From assembly GCF_900696085.1 (NCBI RefSeq), contig NZ_CAADFC020000009.1, positions 186,001-250,000 of the forward strand: 64,000 nt of DNA, read 5' to 3'. The stretch is from Bradyrhizobium ivorense. Lineage in GTDB: Bacteria > Pseudomonadota > Alphaproteobacteria > Rhizobiales > Xanthobacteraceae. Position numbers and translations under genes: made by a program. This document shows, piece by piece, positions 38,404 to 47,542 of the stretch (its first letter is position 1; every line of letters starts with the position of its first letter). The notes under the pieces were generated by a model. That model saw only the letters and a program-made list of their open reading frames with translations, was not told the origin of the DNA and did not search any database.

Positions 38404-39624
38404 TTATCGCAACGCGCCGCGGACGCGCGTGACCCATCCCGGGTGAATCCGGTCCACCCGATGCGTGATCATGCGCCGCAGGAAGTGCAGCTTGCGCCGC
38501 GCGCTCCACCTCGCGTCGTTGTTCAACGTCAGGGCCTGGCGGAAACGCGCCATGTCCAGCGAATGGCGGTCGGCAGCGAGCTTGCCCTGATCGGAATAAA
38601 ACTGCGCGATCTTGTCTGCGCCCATGCCCTCGGTCTCGAGCCAGCGCGGCACATGGTCGGTGCACAGACGCTCGACATCGACCAGCAGACGGCTGACGCC
38701 GGTCCCGGCGGCCGGACAGTTGGTTTGAAACGCGTCGCCGATCAGCACGACGCCTGGCTGCAGATGGCCCTCGACCACGGACAGGTCCATGACCCAGCTC
38801 TGCACCTGGCCGACGACATCGAAATCGCCGAGATAGCGCTGCAATCCCGGCATCAGCCGAAGCAGCGTCCGCTTGGTGTCGCGGCGCAGCTCGCGCATGA
38901 TCGGATCGGTCGGGTCGCGGAACATGAACAGGTTCGCCCGCATGCCGTCCGCGATCGGAAACAGGCTGAGATAATCGACGCCGTCGGCGGTGCGCTCGCC
39001 ATAGGCGGTCAGCGCGTCGAACTCGAACGGCGCGTTGTCCGGACGCGCGATGGTAAATCCGAATGACACCGAATGGCGTTCGGCGAGCATCCGCCGCTTG
39101 ATTCCAAGACTGTACGCCAGCGGGCTCGCCATGCCGGTCGCCAGGATGACGAGCCGCGAAGTGACGCGCTTGCCGGAGGCGAGCTCCAGCTGCTGACGAT
39201 CGTCGCTGCAGCTGATGCCGGTCACCTGATCGATCAGGAAGCTGGTTGGATCGGACAACAGCCCGCGGGCCATGCCGACGAGGCTGGCATAGGACAACCC
39301 GAACGCCTGGCCGACGCTGATATCGACCACCTTGCCGTCGCGGATGTTGAGCACCCGATTATACGGCGCGCCGACAGCCTCGAGGTCGTTGATGAAGCCA
39401 AGCTGGCGAATGAGATCGAGCTGCCGGCCGCCGATCTTTTCGACACGAAATTCGTCTGGCGGGACCGTGCGCTTGTCGATCAGGACGACCCGGTATCCGG
39501 CCCGCACCAGCACGGCGCGCGCGAGCGAGCCCGCTAGCCCAGCGCCGACGATGGCGACGTCCGCTTCGATTGTGTGCGCCTCGCTGGCTGCGATCGGCCT
39601 TGCAATGCTTTCGTCAACGATCAT
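38404..39624 (-). CDS. FAD-dependent monooxygenase/oxidoreductase
   Basis: Flavoprotein of 406 residues in the PHBH/UbiH-type group. The dinucleotide fold GAGLAGS lies near residue 27 ('ADVAIVGAGLAGSLARAVLV'), and the second FAD motif 'VVLIGDAFQTNCPAAGTGVS' is near residue 295. There is no signal peptide or membrane helix. It is transcribed opposite to its neighbours inside the polysaccharide locus. Similar enzymes hydroxylate or dehydrogenate small molecules; a role in tailoring a polyketide-like or lipid part of the polymer is possible but only a guess. Confidence 0.85.
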   Translation of the reverse strand: MIVDESIARPIAASEAHTIEADVAIVGAGLAGSLARAVLVRAGYRVVLIDKRTVPPDEFRVEKIGGRQLDLIRQLGFINDLEAVGAPYNRVLNIRDGKVVDISVGQAFGLSYASLVGMARGLLSDPTSFLIDQVTGISCSDDRQQLELASGKRVTSRLVILATGMASPLAYSLGIKRRMLAERHSVSFGFTIARPDNAPFEFDALTAYGERTADGVDYLSLFPIADGMRANLFMFRDPTDPIMRELRRDTKRTLLRLMPGLQRYLGDFDVVGQVQSWVMDLSVVEGHLQPGVVLIGDAFQTNCPAAGTGVSRLLVDVERLCTDHVPRWLETEGMGADKIAQFYSDQGKLAADRHSLDMARFRQALTLNNDARWSARRKLHFLRRMITHRVDRIHPGWVTRVRGALR

Positions 39625-40195
39625 CTGTCCGCTCCGAACGGCTTAACTGCCCGCCGAATTGCAATTTCCTTGCCTGCTGTGCCGCGGACCGGACAGCGCG
39701 TTCCACGATCGAGGTTAACGGCAGCGCCGGGAGGCACGTGGGGGAGAGCTCGGCACACGCCTTGCCCTGTCATAGGCGGCGTGCAGCGGTATTTTCCGGA
39801 GGTCCGGCTGCAGGATGGATGGTTACTGCATCGTCAACGGCGCCAATCGGGGTCTGGGAGCCGCATTGGCGTATCCGCGATGTGTGGAGGCTGCTCCGCC
39901 GGTTCGTCACGCCGCCGGCTCGGCCCTGCGTGAAACCTCTGCGCCTTTTGGAGACAGGCGTTTCAGAATGGTGCAAGACGGAAAGGTCGCCGGGGACCAG
40001 ATCCGCGCGACGCGCGGCCGCTGAAAACGAACGGAATCTTAGCAACAGAACATTAACACTCCAGCATTCGCCAAGTGCTACGTTGGCAGGTGCTACGTTG
40101 GCAGGTGCTGCGTGCCAAGTACATCGTTGCCAAGTGCTAGCCGCCCAGATGCTAGGTTCAACGGCCTGACAGGATCCTGAGAATACCCGGTCTCC
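39625..40195. other. Long intergenic region, no convincing gene
   Basis: These 571 bases lie between divergent genes for a monooxygenase and a flippase. Several open frames occur on both strands but have poor codon composition and no ribosome site, so I do not call them. The right part (about 40050-40160) is repetitive and includes 15-bp direct repeats. The large space suggests regulation or a decayed gene. Confidence 0.5.
40075..40113. repeat. 15-bp tandem repeat GTGCTACGTTGGCAG
   Basis: Two exact copies at 40075-40089 and 40090-40104, then a partial third (GTGCTGCGT). Further degenerate copies occur on to 40139 (CATCGTTGCCAAGTGCTAG). The repeat ends about 60 bases before the flippase start codon, so copy-number change could alter its expression. 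Confidence 0.8.
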
Positions 40196-41545
40196 ATGTT
40201 TGACTCCCTCCTCCAACTGATGCGTCGTGATGTGACGCGCGGCGTTGCCGGGACCATTTTGCTCAAGGTCGGCAGCGGCGGGCTCGCGTTCGCGATGTTC
40301 TCGCTGGCCGCGCGGGCGATGTCGGCCGACGAGTTCGGAGATTTCGCGACCTGGCTGTCGGTCGCCCAGATCGCCTCGGTCGTCGGTCTGGTCGGCCAGG
40401 AGCTGCTGCTGGTTCGCTTTCTCAACGAGTACCAGGTGCGCGGTGAGACCGACCTCACCAAGGGCGTCCTGCTGTCCAGCCTGAAGAACTCCGCGATCGG
40501 CATGCTGATCTCGATCGCCGCCATCGCCGCGGTCGCCTGGATTCGCGGCGAGTGGTGGCTGCTCATCCTGTCGGTCTCGGCCTTTGCCGCCGTCAATTCC
40601 GGACTGATGCTCGGCAGCCAGATCGCGCGATCCCTGGTCAGCATCCTGATGGGCGAAGGCAATCGCGAATTCTTCTGGCGGGTCGCCGTCGTGCTGCTGC
40701 TGATCGCGGCGCTGTTCGGTCACCGGCAACTCACGCCCGCCGAATTGTTCGCCGCGATGGCGATCGCGATGTCCGCGAGCCTGCTCGTGCAGATCGCCTC
40801 GATCGTGCGCGTGCTGCCGAACCTGCGCAGCGTCGACGCCCGCTTCGAGCGGCCGCGCTGGCGGGCGAGCGCGTTCCGCTACTGGCTCGCTTCGATCCTT
40901 GAGGCGGCCAACCAGTACTTCGACGTCATCCTGGTCTACTGGATGCTGGACCCGGCAACGGCCGGCGTCTATTTCGCGGCTTCGCGCCTCGCCAACCTGT
41001 TCGCCATGCTCTCGGCGGCGCTGTATACGTTCGGCGCACGGCGGCTGCCCTCGCTGTATTTCAGCAGCAACCATCGTGAGCTCGAGCACACCTTGAAGCT
41101 GATGGCGGAGGTGACCGCGATTTGCGTCTTCGTTGGCCTCGTCATCGTCTGCGGCGGCGCTTCCTGGCTGCTCGGCCTGTTCGGGCCGCATTTCGCCGCG
41201 CAGCAATGGGTGTTGATCGTGCTCGCGCTCGGAACGGCGTTTCAGGCGGCGGGCGGCCCGTCGGCGGCCATCCTGCAGCTGACCGGCCATGAGCGCGAAT
41301 ATGTTCCCGTGCTCACCGCGAATGTGGTGCTGCGGCTGGCCGGCTTCCTGGTCCTGATCCCCTGGCTCGGCGTGCTCGGCGCCGCGATCTCGGCCACCGT
41401 CTCGCTGGTGCTTGCCACCATCGCGCTCAACGTGCTGTGCCGGCGGCGAACCGGCGTCGACCCGTCTGTGCTGGTGCTGTCGCATCTGTCGTCGTCGAAG
41501 GACGGCAGCACCTACGCGGTCCGCGTCGCAGACACCAACGACTAA
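40196..41545 (+). CDS. Polysaccharide flippase (Wzx-like, MATE/MVF superfamily)
   Basis: Integral membrane protein of 449 residues with about twelve predicted helices. It begins 'RDVTRGVAGTILLKVGSGGL' and has 'ARAMSADEFGDFATWLSVAQ', the usual first-helix pattern of O-antigen/EPS flippases. It should move lipid-linked repeat units across the inner membrane. Its gene is followed at once by a strong hairpin-forming repeat containing the stop codon region, a likely transcription end. Neighbours for chain assembly support the role. Confidence 0.88.
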   Translation: MFDSLLQLMRRDVTRGVAGTILLKVGSGGLAFAMFSLAARAMSADEFGDFATWLSVAQIASVVGLVGQELLLVRFLNEYQVRGETDLTKGVLLSSLKNSAIGMLISIAAIAAVAWIRGEWWLLILSVSAFAAVNSGLMLGSQIARSLVSILMGEGNREFFWRVAVVLLLIAALFGHRQLTPAELFAAMAIAMSASLLVQIASIVRVLPNLRSVDARFERPRWRASAFRYWLASILEAANQYFDVILVYWMLDPATAGVYFAASRLANLFAMLSAALYTFGARRLPSLYFSSNHRELEHTLKLMAEVTAICVFVGLVIVCGGASWLLGLFGPHFAAQQWVLIVLALGTAFQAAGGPSAAILQLTGHEREYVPVLTANVVLRLAGFLVLIPWLGVLGAAISATVSLVLATIALNVLCRRRTGVDPSVLVLSHLSSSKDGSTYAVRVADTND

Positions 41546-41645
41546 AGCGCGATGAGATTAGGTTGAATCGTCATCGCGCTTTAGCTTCTTGTTTGAGCAT
41601 GATCTTTTCGGAAAACCGCTTCACACTTTTCCGGATCATGCTCTA
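41543..41645. repeat. Composite palindromic repeat; first hairpin is terminator-like
   Basis: The first unit has perfect 12-base arms AAAGCGCGATGA and TCATCGCGCTTT around a 15-base loop, and begins at the flippase stop codon. The second unit is the GAGCATGATCTTTTCGG / CCGGATCATGCTC element. The same composite occurs at 26887-26982. It separates the convergent flippase and Wzc-like genes and may end both transcripts. Confidence 0.85.
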
Positions 41646-41667
41646 GATCTCGTTCGGTCGATGGATG

Positions 41668-43779
41668 TCAGCTCGCCATGCCCAGGGCATCGCCCTGGAC
41701 CGGACGGACGGGGCTGCCGACCGGCACGCAATTGACCACCAGCGCGGTCGGCACGGCGGCGAACTTCGACAGGCCGGCCCGCGCCTTGCGCACGGCAGCC
41801 GAATTGGCCGCGCCGTCGCGCGCCACCAGGATGATCAGGTCGGCATGATCGGCGAGCGCCGACGCGTCGAATTGCGCGGCCAGCGCCGATGCGTCGACGA
41901 TGATCAGGTCGAACTCGGATCGAATGTCGTCTGATGACAACGGCTGCGTCTTCTTGCTGGCGCTCAGCAGTTCGACGACGGCACGCAGATCGGCCTTGAT
42001 GATACCCGCGCCCTGCGCCGGCGCGGCATCGGCGCCATCCGGCGTCATCTCGATCAGGACGCTGAGCATCCCGTTCTTCACGGCCGACCGGTTGAGCGAC
42101 CGCGCCACCGTGCTGCCGCCCGCACCTAGCTCGACCGACATCAGCAGCGCGACCTTGCCATGCGACCCGGCAAGCTGCTGGATGTTCTCGATCAATAGAT
42201 GCAGATGCGGACTGAGGTCGGGCTCGGCGGTTGCAGACGCCGGATTCTGCCAGACGCTTCTGACGGATGCCGGCGACGCCAGGTTCGGAATGCGGGCCAG
42301 CACCGGCAGGCCCGGCGGCAATGCCGGCTGCAGGACCGGCGCCTCCTCGCGCGGAGCTTTCAGAACCGGCCGCGCCGGAATCCATCTATAGGCGGGGACG
42401 GCGACGATGGCGGTCGACATCAGCAGCGATGCGATGGCGAGCGCGGCCAGCAGCAAGGGCAGCGGCGGAAGCGTCGAACGGATCGGCGGCGTCGCGAACG
42501 AGGCGACCTTGGTCTGGGAGTTCTGCAGCGAGCGCTGCTCGTCGGTGGTTTTGTACCGCGACAGGAATTGCTCGTAGATGCTCTTGTTGGCATCGGCGTC
42601 GCGCTGCAGGTCCTGCAGCTTCACCAGCGCCTGACCGTCGACCAGGATCTGCGATTCGACCGCCTTCTGCTGATCCTCCAGCGCCTTCTGCTGATCGCGC
42701 TGGGCCTCGTATTCCGACCTGGCGGTATCGATGTTCTTCTTGCGCTCGATCTCGATCTGCCGGTTGAGATCGTTCAACTGGCTCAGCGACATCACGAGGT
42801 CGGGGTGGCGGTCACCGAACACCGCCCGCTTCTGCGCGATCTGATCGTTCAGCGCGGAGCGCTGGGCGCGCAGCGTGCTGAGCAGGTCCTGCTTGATCGG
42901 GCCGTCGACATTGGCCTTGAGGTCGCGCTGCGCCTGATCGAGGCGGGACTTGGCCTCTTCGGTGCGGGCCCGCGCAGCGGCCACCTGCTGGGTCAGGTCG
43001 GTGACCCGTAGTTGCTGGGTGGTGGATTCCTTGCCGGCATTGACGATGCGATGCTCGAGCTTGAATTTCGCCACGGCATCTTCCGACGCCCGCAAGCGAT
43101 CGTTCAAGGTCTTGAGCCGGCTCTTCAGCCAGTCGGCCGCCTCGTCGGTCGCAACGGTGCGGGTTCCGCGCTGGCTGGCGACGAAGGCCTCGGCCACGGC
43201 ATTGGCGTAATGCGCCGCGCGCTGCGCATTGTTCGAGGTGAACTTGATGGCGATAACATAGGTTAATCCACGGCGGGAAATATCCAGCCGATTGCGAAAC
43301 CGATCGACCAGGCGCGTGATGTCGGTCTTGCCGCCGGCGATATCGTCATCCTCCGCGATCTTGAGCTGCTCGATCAGCGGCCGGAGAAAGTCGTCGGACT
43401 TGGCGATTTCGACCAGGCTCTGCAGCGCAGCGGCATCCTGGCCGATCCCCGGCAGCACGTCCTGCTCGGTGGTCACGCGCTGCTCGCGCGGATCGACGAC
43501 GACCAGCGCGGTCGCCGCGTAACGAACCGGCACCAGCATGAGAACAATGACGCCGAGCGCGAAGATGACCGCGGCAAGCATCAGGATGCGCTGGCCGTTT
43601 TCGCGCAGGAACGACGCGATACCGGAAAGGGTCAGCGCGCCCTTGATGGTCTCGGCTTCAGGCCCGTCGGCCGGCGCACCGGCAGCCTCCCACGACGCCG
43701 CGGGCTCGGTCGGACCGGACCTTGTCGGGCCTGGGCGGCCACGGAACATCATGGGCTTTGACTCGAATTCAACTGGCAC
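41668..43779 (-). CDS. Wzc/ExoP-like polysaccharide co-polymerase with degenerate kinase domain
   Basis: Inner-membrane protein of 703 residues. Layout: cytoplasmic proline-rich N-terminus, helix 1 at about 65-83, Wzz domain, long periplasmic coiled coil (about 210-440, rich in Q/K/E/R), helix 2 near 470, and a C-terminal BY-kinase-like domain from about 530. That domain keeps the fold and an aspartate of Walker B (FDLIIVDAS, D629), but the Walker A loop reads VELGAGGSTVA instead of the usual GxGKST, so the essential lysine is lost. The tyrosine-rich tail is also absent. It probably sets chain length without kinase activity. Confidence 0.88.
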   Translation of the reverse strand: MPVEFESKPMMFRGRPGPTRSGPTEPAASWEAAGAPADGPEAETIKGALTLSGIASFLRENGQRILMLAAVIFALGVIVLMLVPVRYAATALVVVDPREQRVTTEQDVLPGIGQDAAALQSLVEIAKSDDFLRPLIEQLKIAEDDDIAGGKTDITRLVDRFRNRLDISRRGLTYVIAIKFTSNNAQRAAHYANAVAEAFVASQRGTRTVATDEAADWLKSRLKTLNDRLRASEDAVAKFKLEHRIVNAGKESTTQQLRVTDLTQQVAAARARTEEAKSRLDQAQRDLKANVDGPIKQDLLSTLRAQRSALNDQIAQKRAVFGDRHPDLVMSLSQLNDLNRQIEIERKKNIDTARSEYEAQRDQQKALEDQQKAVESQILVDGQALVKLQDLQRDADANKSIYEQFLSRYKTTDEQRSLQNSQTKVASFATPPIRSTLPPLPLLLAALAIASLLMSTAIVAVPAYRWIPARPVLKAPREEAPVLQPALPPGLPVLARIPNLASPASVRSVWQNPASATAEPDLSPHLHLLIENIQQLAGSHGKVALLMSVELGAGGSTVARSLNRSAVKNGMLSVLIEMTPDGADAAPAQGAGIIKADLRAVVELLSASKKTQPLSSDDIRSEFDLIIVDASALAAQFDASALADHADLIILVARDGAANSAAVRKARAGLSKFAAVPTALVVNCVPVGSPVRPVQGDALGMAS

Positions 43780-43953
43780 GGTGCAATACCTGCTCCAGCC
43801 TAAATATCTATGGTTAATCGGCAGTTACCCGCGCTTTGCGCCGCCGTAACCAATTAGTTAACGAGCCGTTGTATCGTGGCTGTCAGACAGCTTCCTGATT
43901 CTTTGACCGGCGCATTGAACTAAATCAGCAGTAACCTCAACACGCGCTCCTCG

Positions 43954-45225
43954 ATGTACGAGCGATCCTCGCGTGATAGATACGGGCTCATAATTATGGG
44001 AGGCCAGTCGACTCCTTCATCGGGTGAGGAATCCGTGCTCCACTACACGCCCAGCACAGACCTGCGAGAGGCCCCCACCGCCTCCGGCATCGGGCCGAAG
44101 GCGGGCAAGCCGAAGCTGCGCGTGATGCTGGTGCAGACCCAGGCGGAGAACGCCGGCGCCCAGGAGATTTCGCGGCTGGTCGGGGCCGGCCTCGCCGCGC
44201 GCGGTTACGAGGTCGCCAACCTGTTCTTCTTCCGCAGATCGGCTTCCTTCGACGAGCCGCCCAATACGTTCTATTGCGCGGACAGCCGTCCGGGCAACCC
44301 GCTGGCGCTGCTGCGGATGCTGTGGACGCTCGCCGGTCACATCAGGACCATCCGGCCGGACGTCGTGCTGACCTTCCAGCATTTCGGCAACGTGATCGGC
44401 GGCGCCGTGTCGAGCCTCGTCAGCCGCGCCCCCGTCATCGCCAACCAGGTCTCCTCGGCGATGTCGATGAGCTGGCCGGTGCGCGTCGCCGATATCGTGA
44501 TGGGCAGCGTCGGCTTCTTCCAATGCATCACGCTGAACTCGCAGGCCATGGAGCGCGAATATGCCCGGTATCCGGCGCCCTATCGCGCGCGCATGAAGCA
44601 CGTGCCGCACGGCTTTGACGACAAGTCGCACGGCCTGTCGAAAGAGGAAGCGCGCCGGCAGTTCAAGCTGCCGCCGGATCATGTCCTGCTCGGCTGCGCC
44701 GCGCGGCTGCACCCGCACAAGCAGCTCGATGCGGCGATCCGCCTGCTGGCCAACGAGCCGTCGTGGCAGCTTGCGCTCGCAGGCCAGGGCGCGGACGAGC
44801 CGCGGCTGCGGGCGCTGGCGGATCAGCTCAAGGTCTCCGGCCGGCTGCATTTCATCGGCGAGATTCCGCCGCGGCAGATGGCGGACTTTCTCGCCTGCCT
44901 CGACGTGTTCGTGTTTCCGACCCAGGCCGAGACCTTCGGCCTCGCCGCCGTCGAGGCCGCCAGCGCCGGCATTCCCTGCGTCGTCAACGACCTCCCCGTC
45001 CTCCGCGAGGTGCTGTCGTTCGAGGGCAAGCCGACCGCGATCTTTGTCGATGCATCCGACCAGGCCGCGTTTTCGGCGGCGGTTGCCAAAGTTCTGACCG
45101 ATCAAACGTTGCGCGACGCGTTGCGACAAAGCGCCAAGGGGCTGCGATCGCGCTATTCGCTCGACGGCATGATTGAGGAATACGTCCAGATTCTCGACGC
45201 CGCCGTGACAAGGGGCGCGCAATAG
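43954..45225 (+). CDS. GT4-family glycosyltransferase
   Basis: Glycosyltransferase of 423 residues with the GT-B fold. The N-terminal Rossmann half starts after a disordered lead of about 50 residues ('KLRVMLVQTQAENAGAQEIS'), and the C-terminal donor-binding half has 'LLGCAARLHPHKQLDAAIRL' and the EX7E-type motif 'FPTQAETFGLAAVEAASAGI'. It uses a nucleotide-sugar to extend the polysaccharide unit. ATG 43954 is the longest start; ATG 43996 is an alternative with no better ribosome site. The divergent neighbour is the Wzc-like gene, and the next gene follows after 16 bases. Confidence 0.9.
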   Translation: MYERSSRDRYGLIIMGGQSTPSSGEESVLHYTPSTDLREAPTASGIGPKAGKPKLRVMLVQTQAENAGAQEISRLVGAGLAARGYEVANLFFFRRSASFDEPPNTFYCADSRPGNPLALLRMLWTLAGHIRTIRPDVVLTFQHFGNVIGGAVSSLVSRAPVIANQVSSAMSMSWPVRVADIVMGSVGFFQCITLNSQAMEREYARYPAPYRARMKHVPHGFDDKSHGLSKEEARRQFKLPPDHVLLGCAARLHPHKQLDAAIRLLANEPSWQLALAGQGADEPRLRALADQLKVSGRLHFIGEIPPRQMADFLACLDVFVFPTQAETFGLAAVEAASAGIPCVVNDLPVLREVLSFEGKPTAIFVDASDQAAFSAAVAKVLTDQTLRDALRQSAKGLRSRYSLDGMIEEYVQILDAAVTRGAQ

Positions 45226-45241
45226 ACGGGGTGGGCCGGAC

Positions 45242-46798
45242 ATGATCATCCAATTTCGTTGCGAACGCGACCACGCGCGGCGCTGGATGTGCCGCGAGAC
45301 GCTGCACGTCAACGGCGAGGACATTCCCGTTCAGATCGCCTGGACCGCAACCACGGAGCCGCGGCCTGCCGGCCTGGAGGCGCTGTTTGCGCTCGAGCGC
45401 GTGGTGTTGCGCAAGGGCAAGGCCGGTGGCGCCGACATGGTCAAGGCGCTCCCGGAGCAGTCGCAGGCAAGGCTCGGCGACGCAGACGTCGTGGTGGATT
45501 TCACCACCGCCGAGCGGGACCGGGACAGCGCCGCAAAGCTCTATCTCCGCCCGAGATTCAATGGCGTCGCGGGCGAAAACGCGGCACTCGCGGCGATCCT
45601 CGCCGGCAACCTGCCGGTGATCGAAATCGTCAACGAGCGCGACGGCACGGTGATCGACCGCGGTCATCCGTCTGCGGAGGTTGCCGCCGGCCTGAGCGGC
45701 GGGCTCGACACGGTGATGGCGCGAACCCTGAGCATGCTGGCGGCGGCCGTGTCGGGCGCGCCGAGACTGGTGCCGCAGCTGGCCTATTCGATGGGCGCTC
45801 CGCGCAAGCCCGCGCCCTATGTGCTCCGCGGCGTGGCAACGTCAATCGCGAAGGAAATCTATCGCCTGTGCTGCTATGCCCCGCATTGGCACGTCGGCTG
45901 GCGCTACAACGACAACTCCGACATCTGGCAGACGCGCGATCTAAGCGGACCAGCCTGGAACGTGCTCGCCGATCCCGGAAACCACTTCTATGCCGATCCC
46001 GTCCCGGTGACATGGCAGGGCAGAACTGTCGTGTTCTTCGAAGACCTCGACCACCGCGTCGGCAAGGGCATCATCTCAGCGATCGAGTTCGACGGCAAAG
46101 GCCCGATCGGTGACGTGTTTGCCGTGCTGGAAGAGCCCTGGCATCTGTCCTACCCGTTCCTAATCGAGCAGAACGGCGAATTGTGGATGATCCCAGAGAG
46201 CACCGGGCATCGCGACGTCCCGGTCTACAAATGCGTCCGCTTTCCGGACAAATGGGAGCGGCACGCGACGCTGCTCTCCGGGCTCGAGCTCGCCGACGTC
46301 ACGATCACGCAACACAACGGCCTCTATTACATGTTCGGCGCCTGGCGCGACGGCACCGGCGGCTACTCCGATACGCTGGCGATCTACTACGCCGAGCAGC
46401 TGTTCGGCCCCTGGCAGCCGCATGCCAGCAATCCGATCCTGATGGATCGCGCGACGACGCGGCCGGCCGGGAATTTCGTCACCATCGATGGCCGGCTGTG
46501 GCGGCCGGTGCAGGACTGCACCAACGGCTATGGCGCAGCGCTTGGCCTTGCCGAAATTCTCGAACTGTCGCCGACGACATACCGCCAGACGGTGCGCCAT
46601 CTGCTCAAGCCCGGACCGCTATGGACCGGACGGAAGCTGCACACGCTCAACCGGTGCGGCACGCTCGAGGTGATCGACGGCTCGCGGGTTCAGCCGAAGA
46701 CCACGGCCTTGCTGAACAGGTTTCGCTCGTCCGGCAAGTCGTCGCAGCCGGAATGGCGCGGCGCGATCGCGAAACCCGTAGCCGAGCGCCAGCACTAG
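45242..46798 (+). CDS. GINT1-like (glucosamine inositolphosphorylceramide transferase N-domain) protein
   Basis: Protein of 518 residues. The C-terminal two thirds (from about 215) resemble the five-bladed, GH43-like domain found at the N-terminus of plant glucosamine inositolphosphorylceramide transferases: 'HFYADPVPVTWQGRTVVFFE', 'EPWHLSYPFLIEQNGELWMI' and 'PESTGHRDVPVYKC'. The first 200 residues are a separate domain I cannot assign with confidence; they loosely resemble a formyltransferase-like fold. It is co-directional with the GT4 gene and 16 bases after it, so it likely acts on the same sugar unit. A role as transferase or hydrolase is inferred only. Confidence 0.7.
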   Translation: MIIQFRCERDHARRWMCRETLHVNGEDIPVQIAWTATTEPRPAGLEALFALERVVLRKGKAGGADMVKALPEQSQARLGDADVVVDFTTAERDRDSAAKLYLRPRFNGVAGENAALAAILAGNLPVIEIVNERDGTVIDRGHPSAEVAAGLSGGLDTVMARTLSMLAAAVSGAPRLVPQLAYSMGAPRKPAPYVLRGVATSIAKEIYRLCCYAPHWHVGWRYNDNSDIWQTRDLSGPAWNVLADPGNHFYADPVPVTWQGRTVVFFEDLDHRVGKGIISAIEFDGKGPIGDVFAVLEEPWHLSYPFLIEQNGELWMIPESTGHRDVPVYKCVRFPDKWERHATLLSGLELADVTITQHNGLYYMFGAWRDGTGGYSDTLAIYYAEQLFGPWQPHASNPILMDRATTRPAGNFVTIDGRLWRPVQDCTNGYGAALGLAEILELSPTTYRQTVRHLLKPGPLWTGRKLHTLNRCGTLEVIDGSRVQPKTTALLNRFRSSGKSSQPEWRGAIAKPVAERQH

Positions 46799-46809
46799 CA
46801 CACCCACGG

Positions 46810-47535
46810 TCACGCCTGCGAAAACGCGACCTCGCTGAAATCGATCGCGACCATCAGCATGTCGGTGATCGGCCTGCGATTCGGGCCGCGGGTGTAGGCA
46901 CGCCGCACGCTCGGCAGCCGAATGCCGCCCGCCTCGATGTAGCCCGACGTCAGCTGCGCCGCCGGAAAGCCTCCTGCGATGCTCACGCTGTAGTCGTGAC
47001 GGCGCAGCATCATGTCCGGACCGAAGAAGAAGTCCTGCGTCATGCAATGCGTCTCGATCCAGCCCGGGAAATAGGCGCGCAGCACGCGCCAGGTTTCCTC
47101 GCCCTCGCGCCAGGCCTCTAGCTCCTCGACCCGGACGCCGTCCATAGCCAGCACGAACGGCGTGGTCAGGTAGGTCCATACCGCCTCGCCGTTGAAATAG
47201 GCGCGGTGCAGCGGATCCCAGGGCGTGTGCATCTGGTGACCGGCAAACGAATCGCGCGGCGCGCGGCGCTCCGCCACCAACGTGCCGTCGAGCTTCTCGA
47301 TCGCCACCCGGTCCTGGGTGAACATCGTGCGCTGGTCGGCCGCGCCGAACGGGGTGATCGACGCCCGCTCCTCGTGCAGCCACACCGTCATGCGCCGCGG
47401 CGAGCGATCCTGCAGCAGGCCCTTCAGGGCGAAGAAGCCGCCGCCGGTGACGATGGTCGCCTCCACCTTCGCATATCGCCGCCAGCGTTCCAGCCCGCCA
47501 TGCGCCTCGAGAACTTCGCCAAGCAGCCCGCTCAT
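46810..47535 (-). CDS. Protein of unknown function, LolA-like fold possible
   Basis: A 241-residue protein without signal peptide, beginning MSGLLGEVLEAHGGLERWRR. The 'AHGGLERW' opening followed by many beta-strand-like segments is seen in proteins with a LolA/LppX-like half barrel that bind lipids, but here the protein would be cytoplasmic. The start lies seven bases after the stop of the binding-protein gene with GAGGCGG between, so it is the last gene of the HxlR-controlled operon. It converges with the polysaccharide locus. I do not recognise a characterised family. Confidence 0.75.
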   Translation of the reverse strand: MSGLLGEVLEAHGGLERWRRYAKVEATIVTGGGFFALKGLLQDRSPRRMTVWLHEERASITPFGAADQRTMFTQDRVAIEKLDGTLVAERRAPRDSFAGHQMHTPWDPLHRAYFNGEAVWTYLTTPFVLAMDGVRVEELEAWREGEETWRVLRAYFPGWIETHCMTQDFFFGPDMMLRRHDYSVSIAGGFPAAQLTSGYIEAGGIRLPSVRRAYTRGPNRRPITDMLMVAIDFSEVAFSQA

Positions 47536-47542
47536 GACCGCC

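Noticed and set aside
39570-40169. Plus-strand open frame of 199 codons before the flippase gene
   Set aside because: It overlaps the start of the monooxygenase gene, has no ribosome site, uses codons unlike its neighbours, and ends inside the 15-bp repeats. A nested shorter frame at 39815-40024 fails for the same reasons.
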